DNA of 64,000 nucleotides from Flaveria trinervia. Lineage: Eukaryota; Streptophyta; Magnoliopsida; Asterales; Asteraceae. Positions within the stretch are counted from its first letter, which is position 1; each line of letters starts with the position of its first letter. The notes under the pieces are model-generated. The model was given only the letters and a program-made list of their open reading frames with translations. It ran no database searches and had not been told where the DNA came from. A program made the translations under genes and the position numbers. Below are positions 23,259 through 35,151 of the stretch, piece by piece. The DNA lies in contig CM046451.1 in the NCBI GenBank assembly GCA_025506515.1, forward strand, positions 64,745,635-64,809,634, in the 5' to 3' direction.

Positions 23259-24260
23259 ATGGCCACCAACCACAATGAAATCCCGTCCGCTCACTCATTA
23301 TCACTAAGGACCATTCTCCAAAAGGAACATCTGAACCATAACAACTTCATTGATTGGTTTCAAAACTTGAGAATTGTTCTCAAGCAAGAGAAATGATCAT
23401 ATATTTTAGACGATCTGATTCATGATCAACCTAATGAGGAGGATGAGGAGGCCTACACTAATTGGGTGAAATACACTGTGGACTCAGTCCAAGTGTCTTG
23501 CCTCATGTTGGCAAGTATGGCTCCGGATCTCCAAAAGGAGTATGAACATCATGGAGCATACGACATGATAACCCAGTTGAAGGAAACATTCTAACAACAA
23601 GCAAGGGTAAAGCGCTTCGAAACGGTTCGATTACTCCATGCGTGTCATATGGATGACACCAAATCTGTTTCATCTTATGTACTTAAGATGGAAAAGTCAC
23701 ATCGACCGCCTCGAAAGGCTGAATTGTCCCGTCTCGAAAGAGTTGGGTACGGATTTGATCCTCAACTCTTTGTCAAAAAGGTTTGACAACTTTTTCATGA
23801 ATTATAACATGAACGGGTGGGATAAGAACATAAGTGAGCTTCAGACTATGCTTAAAATTGCCGAGGCAGACATGGGTAAAAAGGTTTTACCTGTTCTCAC
23901 CATCAATGATGGTAGGAACAAGAAGAGGCCTCACCCCGCACCCAAGGCAAATGTTGCCAAGGGTAAGGAGCACGTTAGGGGAAAGGGAAAGGGAGTGGTA
24001 AGAGCGCCACCACCAAAACCAGCGGAGAAGAAGCAAAAGGTTGCTTCGAATGACCCATGCTTTAAGTGTGGGGAGATTGGACATTGGGCAAGAAATTGTC
24101 CAGTCCACCTCAAAGAGTTGCAGGCTAAGAGGGATGTCGGGAAAACCTCAGGTACAATTTTCATGATTCATATTGATCTAAATTTAATGTTCTCTAACAC
24201 ATGGGTATTGGATACCGGATGTGGAACTCACATTTGCAACTTATTGCAGGGGTTCAAAAG
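23259..24260 (+). pseudogene. E2 gag and protease start (broken)
   Basis: Start ATG 23259 (MATNHNEIPSAHSLSL), then the Gag domain (NNFIDWFQNLRIVLKQEK). It has TGA at 23394-23396 and TAA near 23592, and the frame shifts near 23697. The open part from there gives LGTDLILNSLSKRFDNFFM..., a Lys/Pro-rich linker, the knuckle CFKCGEIGHWARNC (about 24058-24100) and the protease start WVLDTGCGTHIC (about 24205-24240). Homology stops at about 24250 where Gypsy LTR sequence begins. Confidence 0.85.
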
Positions 24261-25313
24261 ACAAAATCATCGGGGCAGAAAATACAAGACAATACCCCGA
24301 CCGACGGGAATTAAAATCTAATGGGAAATTAAACATATGTCACACCCCGACCGACGGCAGAATCATCGGGGCGAATGAATGTGAAACGTTTGTTCATAGC
24401 ACATGGAAATAATAAGTTGAAATAATAGTAAATATCATTTTTATTGAACATTACAAGACAATTAAATCATTACAATACAAACAAGATATAAACAACAACA
24501 TAAGATTTTCAATTAAACTAAGTCCAAGTCCTATATGAGCACGAAGAGATCCTCAAGTATCAAACCTAAAACATGTTAAAAATAAAGGATCAACTTTGAA
24601 AGTTGGTGAGTTCTCCATGCCCTCTTTATACTTTATTTCACGCGTTTTAGGGTGAAACATGTTAACCTTATGAACTTACACTTGTAAACATCTTGATACT
24701 TGTAAATACACATGCAATTCATCTTTACTTTTTGTTATGGTTATTGATATTATTGTGACTGTTATATGAGATACATTATACGTTGACAATCATTAACTAT
24801 TGTTAGCATGGCAACGTCATAGATCTATGGGCCTAACAAGCCTACTTGGTTAATCCAATTACACATAGCTAATCGTTTAATCTTGTAATCTTGTAATCTT
24901 GTAATCTTGTAATCTATCAAGGTTTGATTGTAGCTATATGTGTTCTATAAACTTTCATAATTCATAACCATTGACATAAATTGCTACTTGTAAATCTTTT
25001 ATATATATATATATATGTATGTAAGTTTAACCCATGGAAACTCACCAACTTTCAAAGTTCACCCATTATTTTTAGCATGTTTTAGGTTTGATACTTGACG
25101 ATCCCTCCGTGCTCATATAGGACTTGGACATAGTTTAATTGAAAATCTTATGTTGTTGTTTATATCTTGTTTGAATTGTAATGATTTAATTGTCTTGTAA
25201 TGTTCAATAAAAATGATATTTAATATTATTTCAACTTATTAGTTCCATGTGCTATGAACAATCGTTTCACATCCGTCCGCCTCAATGATTTCGCCGTCGG
25301 TCGGGATGTGATA
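24261..25313. mobile_element. Rearranged Gypsy LTR forming a fold-back
   Basis: 24340-24617 is the reverse complement of 25033-25313 (about 280 bp arms, over 90% identical by eye), separated by about 415 bp. The right arm with the centre is the 3' half of a plus-strand Gypsy LTR related to 60720-61466, including gtgagtt-rich start, atgagatacat, ccaacttt...tagca and the terminal ccgtcggtcggg. The left arm is the same LTR end inverted. Arm and centre meet at the shared word gtgagtt. A second short copy of the LTR end lies at 24266-24306. Confidence 0.75.
24872..24913. repeat. 8-bp microsatellite (aatcttgt)n
   Basis: About five perfect tandem copies of aatcttgt inside the fold-back centre. The related LTR near 61045 has the motif once, so the expansion is local. 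Confidence 0.85.
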
Positions 25314-25413
25314 GATACAACATAAACGAGCCAAAAACTAAGCCATAAACAGAGTCCAAAAACTAAAAATAACATAAAATGTTAAAATACTCATAGAATA
25401 AGGCGATTTTGGG

Positions 25414-26304
25414 TTAGAATGATGACCCAAACTTTGTCATGGTACCGGTTTTCATATCAGCCTTTGTGAGAGTTGTCATTTGAGATGTTAAGTGTTTTGC
25501 GAAACTGAAAGAATTAAGATGGTAAGATTTTATAATCAAGAGCCTGAATGCTCTGATACCAATTGTAGGACCGGTTAAGAGAGTCAATATAATCAGTTTC
25601 ATAATAAGAAGAGTGTTAGAACACTTAACAGATCAAATAGGGTACCAGGACAATATTATGATACTAAGAACATAAGCAAACAAGAAGACAAAACTAAGAA
25701 CAACAGATGAGCATCGTTTTCAAGGATCAAGTATATTTCTCTCAAGTTTTTTTACGAGTGTTACAAAACATACATAGAGATACAAGAACCTGAGATACTT
25801 TATACTACATCCTACAGCCGGCCATACTTTGAAGGCAAGCTGGAAACACTAATCTAGACAACAAGAACAATGTAAAGTCAAAAGGCAGGCCCAAGACCTC
25901 AATGTATAATTGCCAAAGCATGGACCTTTTTCCCAACTTATGCAAGTTGGTGAGTCTTCAGAGTTGTAGCGGAAAGTGAGTTAGCTTTACGCCAAAGTAC
26001 GTCCAAGAAAAGCATATTCTTCTTTGTCTTGGAAGAAATCAGCCTTCACTTCATCGGTTTTGGAAGACTTTGTCTTGAAGCTTCGAAAGACTTCATCTTT
26101 GGCTTCGGAAGATTTGGTCTTTGGCTTCGGAAGATTTGGTCTTTGGCTTCGGAAGATTTGGTCTTTGACTTCAGAAGACTTATACTTGGAATATTTTCTG
26201 TGAAGAGTGTAAAACTTCTGAAGCAACTTCTACTTAGTACAAAATGTATGTATGCAGAAAGCACTTGGTTGCTTTGGTGCATCAGCCTTTCTATTAACCT
26301 TACA
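25414..26304 (-). mobile_element. Copia E4: minus-strand 5' LTR plus gag start
   Basis: On the minus strand the LTR runs from 26304 (TGTAAGGTTAATAG) to 25565 (...GGTCCTACA), 740 bp. An intact primer-binding site aattggtatcagagc follows at 25564-25550, then a short leader and the gag ATG at 25479 (MTTLTKADMKTGTMTK). Homology breaks at about 25414, so the element is cut after about 22 codons. The LTR includes a row of ttcggaag repeats (26040-26190), as in E5 and E6. Confidence 0.82.
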
Positions 26305-27284
26305 CCCTTTTCTTGAAGGAAGTGTTCATAAATATATATGTCACTCTAAGTATCACAATGATGATGGGTAGGTTGAAGTCTCTCCATTGAATCTTGGCAA
26401 TTCATAACACACAAGTATCATGCATCCTTAAGGACCCTTCATGACACTCGAACCAATCCCGAAGGATCACAACTATTGATGCCAACCATACTTGAGAAGG
26501 AGGCACCTCCCTACCTATACGAATCTAATGAGATGCATATATCCTCAAGGTGATAGTGATATAATCTAGAACACATCCTTACACCTTAATGATATACCTG
26601 TGACTATGGTGATGTTTGTATAGTGTTTGTTTTTTGTAAGAGTTTTCAATAAAAAAAGGCCTTCCTATCCTTTTTATGATGAAGACCTAAAACTCAACTT
26701 CAAACCTCTTCTTCTTCTCAAACTCTTAAAACAATTCAACTCCTCCCAACTTCTTCCCCCAAGGTCACCTACCTCCACCCACCTCCCGGTCGACTAACTC
26801 CACCCCTCCCTCCGTCGTCGTCTCCGTCGCACCCCCACCCCTCGCTATGTGTCGTCTTCGTTGCACCCTCACCCCCTGTTACGTGTTGTCGGTATCGCAC
26901 CCTCCCCCCCCCCCCCCGATGCTGCCATTACACGCAACCCCTCTCGTAGCGATCACCGCTGCATGTAACAGATTCAAGTGATTACAACTTCGTGGTAGCT
27001 TGTCGGAGGAGAGGAGTTAGTTGAGCTTGTCGCCGGAGTTTGAGATGGTTACGACAACGACTTTTCGGTGGCTTTCCGGCAAGTTTTGGTAGTGACCAGA
27101 TCTAGATGGTTAGACGTTGTGTGAGTGATTTGTTATGGTGAAAATGTAATAATAAATCATGTTGGCAGTCTACAAAAGTTAGAAACCAAAAAGTCTTCTT
27201 CTTGTAGACTACAAAGGTTTGATTCACCTCTTCTTCTACAGATGTCTGAAGACTAAAGATATTTTACCTATAAAAAACAAACTG
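26305..27284. other. Unassigned spacer with C-rich tracts
   Basis: No convincing gene. A CT/C-rich stretch (26700-26930) contains a homopolymer of about 14 C at 26907. The open frames here look like base-composition artefacts. Confidence 0.5.
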
Positions 27285-28406
27285 TACCTAATAGTGATCA
27301 ACGTCAGACACACCTAAGCTATGGTATGTTAAATCACTAAGACAAGTTAGATTATGGCAACACATCAAAACATTTAACCAGCTTCGATACAACCCCAAAA
27401 TATTTAAGAGAAAAAGGACAGCTAGACTCACAATGATGAGCTTTCCAATAGTGTCCACACACTGGTCAGCGAGCATCACGAGTATAATGTGACCCTGAAA
27501 CACATTGACATACACATTAAGTCATTACTACTTCAAACATGAAATCATTTGAGTTTCCCTACTCGATGTAATTCATTCGATCAACCCTAGTTATGTTAGT
27601 GATCTCCGGATAGAGTTTCCACGATTGTAATAAACTTGTCCCTTCACAAGCTCAGGATGAAACACATGTTTAGGATCTAGGGTTTACGCACGTACTTTAA
27701 CGACCGACTAATTATGCTTAATCCGCCACAATACAAAATTTATTTCATGCACACTTTTCGTGGTAACCTCATGGTTATGACATGATATTTCATTTCCATT
27801 CCATGCTAAAATTCAAACTTTATCTATTAACAAATTTGTTTAACTCAAATGTATGATTTTTTAAATCTATTAACAATGTCCATACTAGCAACTAGCCACT
27901 CATTTGGTTATTTACTAAAACCTTGGTTTACCCTAAAATCCTGAACATACAAGGTTTTAGAACCTTACCACAGTAGATCTGAAGTACATGATCGATTCTT
28001 AATGATCATAGCTCTACTACGAAGCTATCTAACACTAAAATCCGAATGAAGCTTACCATTGAACCCAAAAGTTCCTAGGTGCAAATCGAAGCAATAAACA
28101 TTAAGGAACATGATTACAAGCTCTGATTACTCCACCAAGCCTTCCAACCATGAAAATTTTAGAGAAAGAAAATGGGCAAAGCGTTTGTAGAGAGAAAGAG
28201 TCGAGATAAATGTAAATGAGGTAAAGTTAGTAGTTTTGGGCTTTTAAGTCAGACTTGCCCCTCGAGTATCTTAGAGGATCGTTAAGCACCACTATGGCTT
28301 AACAATTACATTTTTTCGTATTATTATTTCTTTATTAACTTTACCATATATTACCCTGTTCCTTCTTCTCGTAAGCCAACTCTACCTATAGGACCGAGGG
28401 GTCACA
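27285..28406 (-). repeat. Probable Gypsy LTR, minus strand
   Basis: On the minus strand it starts TGTGACCCCTCGG at 28406, followed by a family-like layout: aagcccaaaac... then a tctctct tract (about 28200), a first-exon-like phrase, and near the far end ttaaatattttggggttgtatcgaagctgg, a phrasing typical of the 3' part of plant Gypsy LTRs. The 3' terminus is not recognisable and no duplication is seen, so it is a truncated or decayed solo LTR. Confidence 0.45.
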
Positions 28407-29461
28407 TCAATGTTGTTTTATTTAATATATATAAAAACAAAGAGAAAATAATAAATAACGTATATGATGTTTCATAGAAATTGATTTTATATAACATGTG
28501 TTCATCTAATAAAATTGTTATAATTTAAGAAAAATCTATTAACTTTTAATTATTTTCATAATTTAAGACGATTTAAAAAGTTTCTAATAAATTAAAACCT
28601 ACAAAAATGATTAACCAATATTTATATAATAAGTTGATATTATTCAAAATATGTATGTGATTTACTATTAAAACATTTTTTCATAAAAATTTTAAATTAT
28701 TGTTTATTTTAAAATATTTTTGTATAAACTTTTTTAAAAGTTTAAAACAAAAAGATTTTAAACGAGATCTTAAAAATAACATTATAATATCTTTTAATAC
28801 TTGGTTAATATTTGATGAATGATTTAAAAGGTATTTAATGGTTGGGTGGTATTTACGAATGATTTATTTAATTTTTAATGTTTTTAGAGTAGTGTGTAAT
28901 AGAGTAAGATGTAAATAGCAACACTATTATAATAATCTCTTTTTATAGGCCAACAAACAATTTTATAAGTTTATCAACTAAGAGAGAGTTAAGAGCTATT
29001 TGATTACACTGACTTAGTAAGATCTAACTAAAGCTGACCTAGTTAGAAGTTCTGACTGGATATTCATCTGACTAAAACTTAGTTGTTTGATTCAGTATCT
29101 GACTGGCTCTGCTGAATGATAAAAATAATCATATTACCCTTGTATTTTAACTGGTGTTATGTAATAACTCTTTTTATAAATTATTTTAACACACAAAAAA
29201 CCATCAAAAAACAAAATCCACTACCATCACCATCTCTATTTCTCTTACCCACTACCATCACCATAAAAGACCAAAACCCCTTCTCTACATCCCCTCCCGA
29301 CCACCACCAGCCTGCATCACCACAACCACCACCACCACAACATCTAATCCACCTTCTTCAACCCTCTAAAACCCACCAAAGATTTAGTCTTTACTATCAA
29401 TTCATTGATTCACACACTAAAAGGGATCACGCGGTGGGGAAAGGCGTTCGCAAAGGGTCAC
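28407..29461. other. AT-rich spacer and CT-rich tract
   Basis: Very AT-rich to about 29150, then a CCA/CAC-rich run (29215-29345). No gene, RNA or transposon end that I can support. Confidence 0.5.
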
Positions 29462-29610
29462 GCGGTGGCGGATGGTTGGGGTGAAGGTGGGTGTAGTCGG
29501 GCCGTGCGGTGGTGGATGGCAGGGGTGAAGGCGGGTGTAGTCGGGCCGTGCGGTGGCGGATGGCAGGGGTGAAGGCGGGTGTAGTCGGGTCGCGCGGTGG
29601 AGGATGGAAA
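29462..29610. repeat. 44-bp tandem repeat, about 3.4 copies
   Basis: Units beginning gcggtgg at 29462, 29506, 29550 and 29594, exactly 44 bp apart, GC-rich, and differing by a few bases. They explain the open frames on both strands here, which I therefore do not call genes. Confidence 0.9.
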
Positions 29611-29734
29611 GGGTCCGGTCAAATCTGATTTCAAGCGTATCAAACGGGTTGACCGGCGTCAGCCAGTCATCCGGGTCAGATCCAAACAAACAACCCCTCA
29701 GTCTAAATCAATACATACATCATAATATTAAAAG

Positions 29735-30645
29735 TAAACTCACCAAACTAGAAACATCAAAATTTCCCATTGATCCCATGTTATTGATAGATTTTTGGAT
29801 ATGTGTTTAAGCCATAGATAACCAATAACCTTTATGTCATCTAGCACCTTCGTAATATTTGTAGATTTTTGTTCAAAGACTAATTCATTCGGACCTCTCC
29901 ATAAACACCAAATAGAAGTTTGAATCACCAAATATATAATCATCTTCTACTTTGGAGATCCACGAGCTGAAGTGTAAATTTGAAATAAATCTTTTACATC
30001 AAACAAGTAAAAATATGAAATCTTGCATCAAGAATAGATAATGTCCAACTAATTGAGAAAAAGGGCAATCCATAAATAGATGATCCATAGACTCCTCTCT
30101 CTTTTCATAAAACACACATAATGGGTTATCAATATTAATATGCCGATGCAACAAATCAAGGAATGTTGGTAGCCTATTTAAACGTAACCTCCGACAAAGA
30201 AATTTGATTTTAATAGGAACCCAATTATTCTACTAATACGATATGCCAAGATCTTTAAACATGGTCGATTGAATTGTCTCCTTTAAGTTTTTAACCGAGA
30301 AGTTTTCTAAAGGGTGTAGACCCCACACCTAGTTGGTTCCATCCATCCCAACCAACATACTAGAATGGGTCCTAATGAGGCTCCACATATCCAAATCATA
30401 ATTTTCAAGAACCTGGTTGACTTTAATATTTGCTTCTAAGGATCCGGTTGTGAAATTCTAGCTAGGATTAAAGACCAATACCTTAAATTGTGATGAAAGC
30501 ATCATATAACCTTCCTCAATAGCCTATTCTCATCTATTTTAAATCTTCACCACGAGTTAACTAACATTTCTCCATTAGCTTTTTGAAGTGATCCAATGCC
30601 TAGCCCTTTAAGATTTTTAAGAACAATTACTTTTCTCCCATGAAA
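29735..30645 (-). mobile_element. LINE (non-LTR retrotransposon) C-terminal fragment
   Basis: Minus-strand reading gives, in order, VLKNLKGLGIGSLQKANGEM...WWRFK (about 30640-30560), SLIRTHSSML near 30380, NLKETIQSTMFKDLGI near 30260, then the zinc-binding end of plant LINE reverse transcriptases, PIKIKFLCRRLRLNRLPT followed by a ESMDHLFMDCPFSQ block (30215-30040), and a final GYLWLKH...WDQWEI (about 29790). These are hallmarks of the C-terminal region (zf-RVT) of L1-type ORF2. Several stops and shifts. 5' truncated as LINE copies usually are; no poly-A tail is recognised. Confidence 0.8.
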
Positions 30646-30780
30646 AAATTAAAAACAAAAAAATGGATCATTATTTATTTAATAACTATTTCTTTGAGAG
30701 TAATAAAACCAGCAAGTAGAAATTTAAGAGAAATAAAAAAGAGAGGTTACAAGGGGACGGAGAATAGTTGTAGATTCTTA

Positions 30781-31071
30781 GGAGGCGTTTGGTTGGAAGG
30801 AATAGAATGAAATTGAGATCCTAGTATAATTTTAAAGTAAAGTTATGTTTGAGTCGGTAATGAAATATAAAACCTAAAGGAATGTTTCGCTTTAAATTCA
30901 TTTGGTTGTGTGATTTCAAATCCCTCTTTAGGTGGAAGGATTTTGAAATCCTACAACCAAAGGAATTTAAGATGAAACATTCTATTAGATTTACTTTTAG
31001 TTGTTTACTCAAACTTAATTTTATTTGAAAATTATACTAATTTCTCAATTCCATTCTAATCAAACGCCCCC
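30781..31071. mobile_element. MITE, Tourist/PIF-Harbinger-like, TTA duplication
   Basis: 291 bp bounded by TTA at 30778-30780 and 31072-31074. The ends are inverted: GGAGGCGTTTGGTTGG on the left, and GGGGGCGTTTGATTAG as the reverse complement of the right end. Both arms contain a (aatgg)aattgaga phrase. Inside is a further inverted pair around caaatgaattt/caaaggaattt near 30895 and 30960, so the whole element can fold. No coding capacity. TTA duplications and these ends fit PIF/Harbinger MITEs. Confidence 0.8.
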
Positions 31072-31074
31072 TTA

Positions 31075-31860
31075 AATACATAGAAAAAAGAGTGGTAGAT
31101 TATGACTATGGATACCAATGATTTTTACCACAACTAGTTAATATAAATAAGTTATGACATGTAAAATATGAGGGAAGTAATGGTTTGAAACTACACTCGG
31201 AGTAAAATGTTCAGAGTTAAGCCAGATGGTGAATCCAATATATACCCTGCGAATCCAGGTTGCACATTTACCGTTCAAAAACAAATGACTATGGATCGAA
31301 CACAAGCCGTTCAAAGCTGGTAACACAATAACTAATACCGTAGTAATATGTTCTATTATTAGGTGGTATATTAACTAATTTAATTTTAAGTATAGTAAAA
31401 TTTAGCAATAGTAAAAGAATATATGTTTGAAAAGTGCCAAATGGGTGATTGGCTCTTGAGGCTATTGTTTGTCTTTCCTAATTGTCGGTATTTAAATATG
31501 AGATAATTCTAACAACATTAACTAAAACAAGAATATTTTAGATGTTTAAACGTCATGTATACTTTAATGCATATATATACTCTTGTCAGTTGTTCTAGTC
31601 CATGATTTATTAATTTTTTCATGTGATATGTTCGGCTTGATCCGACCCACCCACTAGAAGTACTAGGCATTTTGTGTAAAAGAGCCAGAGAAAAAAACAC
31701 TATACCAGAGACAGAAAAATGAGTTAGTGGTTCTATACATTTGTGACAAACTGGACAATGTATACTTTTCAGAGAAAGCCTTACATTGCAGCACAAAAAC
31801 ACCCATCAATGAAGCAAATGCACAGTCCCTAGGCTTTCTGAAGACCTGAAACAATCAGTT
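31075..31860. other. Intergenic, downstream of the TPR gene
   Basis: AT-rich DNA with no recognisable gene. On the minus strand the part nearest the gene would be its 3' untranslated region; no clear polyadenylation signal was singled out. Confidence 0.5.
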
Positions 31861-33923
31861 TCAATCTTCATCACAAGTTTGACTCATGTCAAAAGTCAAA
31901 GATCTCTTGACCATTTGATTTCTATTACATGTGGCAGTCCCAGGTTGAGTTTGATACCCATTCATTGTGTTGGAGTCCTCATTTTCATCACCATAACAAC
32001 AGCTCTCACCAGATTCAAGCATAATCTGTTCATCTTCCTCCACCATATCCGCCCAACTTTTCTTGTTCTTTCGTTCTTCACTCGATGGTATCACTGACAT
32101 TTCACTACACTTTCCTGATGGTTCAACCTTAACATGTGCAGGTTTTTCAAAATGTAGTCTCCTAAGGCACCCTCCGCCCGTATCTGCTCTTTCCCATTCT
32201 CGTCTTCTAGGCTGCGTGAATGGGGCCCGTGGCGTGCCATAGACAGATGATGGAGAACATGTGACCTCTTAAATCCAGGGTCTGAATCGCTACGTTGTTT
32301 TGAAATCTTCTCAGTGGCATCACTTTCTTTGTTTCTGCTAAGAAAAGATGAGAAAGATAACAGATTCCCGGTGTGACACCTTTCCTCCATTTCGAATTCT
32401 TCCATCACCTGCATTGCACGCTCATAAGACTTTGCATATGATTCTTCGTCCATGTCTCGTGTTCTGTTTGACTCTTTGACCGTACTCAGTAGAAACTTGG
32501 CTTCTGTCATTTTGTTCATATAAATCAAACAAATTGCAAGATTACATCTCTTGTTCTTATCTGGCTCCAAAGAAAGTGCTTTTCTGCACCATAAAGATTC
32601 AAATTTCACATTAACAAAAGTTTTTCAAAGAAAATAATATAACTTTCAATAAATAGTCTGGAAGTAAATATCAAACCTACCTATAGATTTCTTCGGCTAC
32701 TTTATAATAGTCTTGCTGCAAGTAAGCCCATGCCAAGTTCCCTAATAACCTGCTTATTGAAACAAATGAGATTATAACTAATGAATGTTGTAACTAAAAC
32801 AGGAGATGTCTTTTATAAAAATCTTTCTACCTTGAGTACTCTTGTCCCACTGTGATTTGAATTTTCTTCCCTTGTGATCTAGCAATCTTTGTTTGGCTTC
32901 CATCTATCGATGTATTTTCCTCGATATGCTTGAGTTTTGACTGAAGCAACTCAATTTGCTCTTCAATCCGTCCAGATCTCTGGTAACGAATGCAAAGATT
33001 AATATTTTTCATTCAACATATTCAACAAACTGATATTAGAAAGACATGACTTACCTTGTATAATTCAAGGAGAATGTTGTCGAGGGACTCTTGTGAGTCA
33101 GATGGGCATAGATGTCGAAAAGATTTGATGGCTTCAATTGCCTCATCTGATCTGTTCAGTTGTTTCATTACAACAGCCATATCTTTCAAAGCACTATCAA
33201 CTCGATCACCAGAATTTATGGCAGCCCAAAACAGTGATACCGCTTTACTAGGATTGTTGTCTATCAACTGTAAGAAAAAAATATTACAAATAATAGTTCA
33301 TAATCACTCACTTGGGCATTTTAACAAACACTTGATGATCATTAAAACTGAATTTTGTTTCTTTACACAATGAAGAACTTTAAAGATCCCCCCCCCCCCT
33401 TATGATCATGGACAAACCTTTCAAAATTGTCAATGTTTCAGGTGACTATCATTCAACATCAATTCAAAAACCCTTAAAGATGAATTATAAACATAGTTTC
33501 CGAACTCGTAAAATATCATACATTACAACTATAACATCGCGCGACGAACTTGATTGAAACTCAACAGAAAAACGAGTTTCTTCGGTTCTTTCACTGAAAA
33601 CCATTTCAATTTGGGATTTGATAACAAAATCCGATCGTGGGTGATGAATGATAAAGAACCCATAAAAGAATAACTAAAATCGATGAAACCTGAACATGTT
33701 TGGCTCTGACATATGGAGAATCACCGGCGGGGACTTTGTGGATAACATGGAAGAGATTATTAGAGGTTTTAGAGGTCCATTTCTTCTCAGACAACGGCAG
33801 GGGCCGAGGGCGATGGGCATACGGCGGAGATGAAAATGCACTTGAAGAACAAATCCGCTTCTTCTCCGGCTGAGGTGTGGCGAACGGGAATCCCCGTGGC
33901 GTTGAATCTTTGTTCAACCACAT
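31861..33923 (-). CDS. TPR protein, POLLENLESS 3/MS5/TDM1-like, frame broken near 3' end
   Basis: Five exons fit on the minus strand with GT-AG junctions: 33923-33690, 33267-33055, 32979-32831, 32749-32681, 32583-31861. The start is the internal ATG at 33923 (MWLNKDSTPRGFPFATP), which fits the family better than the ATG 45 bp upstream. Exon 1 ends FHVIHKVPAGDSPYVRAKH. Exons 2-5 carry the TPR helices (AVSLFWAAINSGDRVDSALK, LNRSDEAIEAIKSF, RSGRIEEQIELLQSKL, LLGNLAWAYLQQDYYKVAE, KALSLEPDKNKRCNLAICL). The C-terminal part has FTQPRRREWE and KKSWADMVEEDEQIM. Exon lengths sum to 1388, one short of a multiple of three, and the frame must change between about 32275 and 32245. In Arabidopsis TDM1/MS5 acts with the anaphase-promoting complex in meiotic exit and close relatives have other roles; which paralog this is I cannot say. 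It could be a pseudogene, a sequencing error, or contain an unseen splice. Confidence 0.85.
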
Positions 33924-35118
33924 TGTTGAACACTTCAACTCAATAATCACCAGATGCCTCTTCTTCAAGGATCAAGAATATGAGGGTTTCGTCAATCGTG
34001 TTCGGAAAAACTACGTTAATGGAAGAACATTTGAGTTCTCTTCGCAAAACTTTTTAAAGCTTTAAAGCCTATGGTATAAAATAGTTTCTCACGCTACCCA
34101 CCCTTATATCGTTATTGAACATCAAGAAAATCAAAAAAACGAAAAAATAATTGAATGAAAACTAAACGAAAAAACGTTAAACTACACACGCACGTTACGA
34201 CATGTTAACTAATAAAATTTAGACCGAGACGTAAAACGAAAATTTAAAATATGAAAAGTATAGAGGAAAAAGTGAAAGTAAACTTTTTTTAGCCTAGATT
34301 GTAAAAAAAATGTAAAAGTATTGGATTAAAATAAAAAAATTAAAGATTAAAAAAATATAAACAAATTGGGTACTACTCATGAAGCATAAAGTACAACTTA
34401 TAAATATAATGCATAGAAAACTTGCTAATTAGTATATATATAATTATACAAATTGTTTGAGCAATTTAATCATATTATTACATGTTTCTCAAATTTAAAT
34501 AATTATATATCTAGTCTAAATTATTGTTTTTGATATTATTATTTTTTTAATTTTCATTCATTTTATGAAGTTGAATATACATATAAAATTTAATTTTAAA
34601 AAACCAAAAATGCAATGATCACATAAAAGTTTAGACTAGTGTTGTAATTTTTAAAAATTAGAGACTAAGTTTGTAGTGACTATGTATAAGTTTGAACAAC
34701 TTTATAATTTTAAATAATTAAGGATCAAATATTCAATATATCAAACCACAATAAGTTTTAATGCAATTATCTCTAAAATGGTAAAATAAATATATTTCTC
34801 TTTAAATAAAAATTATAAAGGAATGAACATCTATAATATATAACAAATTTAATTTTAAATACATGTAAAGATGAAATTTGATTTTTTAATTGATCGTTTT
34901 AGTTTTTAAGTTTCTAATATTTATGACATACTTTCGTTATTAAATTCAAGACATTCAATTTTTTATATAATTAGTATAATTCAATCTATTTTGTTAAAAA
35001 TATGACATATTATTTAAATAATGAACATTTTAAAGTATAAACACTTATTAAAATCCAATTTAGAAATATATGCATTATAAAAGGTACATCACAAATTTAA
35101 AAACAAAATATGTATTTT
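33924..35118. other. Promoter side of the TPR gene and AT-rich spacer
   Basis: The first 100-150 bp would include the 5' untranslated region of the minus-strand gene. The rest is strongly AT-rich with no ORF, LTR end or repeat array that I recognise. Confidence 0.5.
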
Positions 35119-35151
35119 CTATACTAGTAAGAAACCTACGCGATGCGATGG

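Larger units (their letters stand above)
11822..24260 (+). mobile_element. Copia element E2, 5' part, interrupted by G1
   Basis: A 5' LTR (11822-12699) with primer-binding site ttggcatctagagcc lies left of Gypsy element G1, and the rest of the leader and gag lie right of it (21910-24260). Removing G1 and one copy of its CATTA duplication makes the leader continuous. E2 itself stops inside protease at about 24250 where Gypsy LTR material begins. No 3' LTR is visible. Its gag differs from that of E0, E3 and E6, so it is a different Copia lineage. Confidence 0.8.

Noticed and set aside
26640..27280. A gene in the C-rich region
   Set aside because: No start, splice pattern or protein motif; the composition alone explains the open frames.
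29000..29690. A possible DNA transposon with ends gagctatttgatt / rc tgaggggttgtttg
   Set aside because: The ends are only weakly similar when inverted and no target duplication of any size matches.
29417..29810. Open frames on both strands around the 44-bp repeat
   Set aside because: They arise from GC-rich tandem units and translate to Pro/Arg/His-rich repeats without any known domain.
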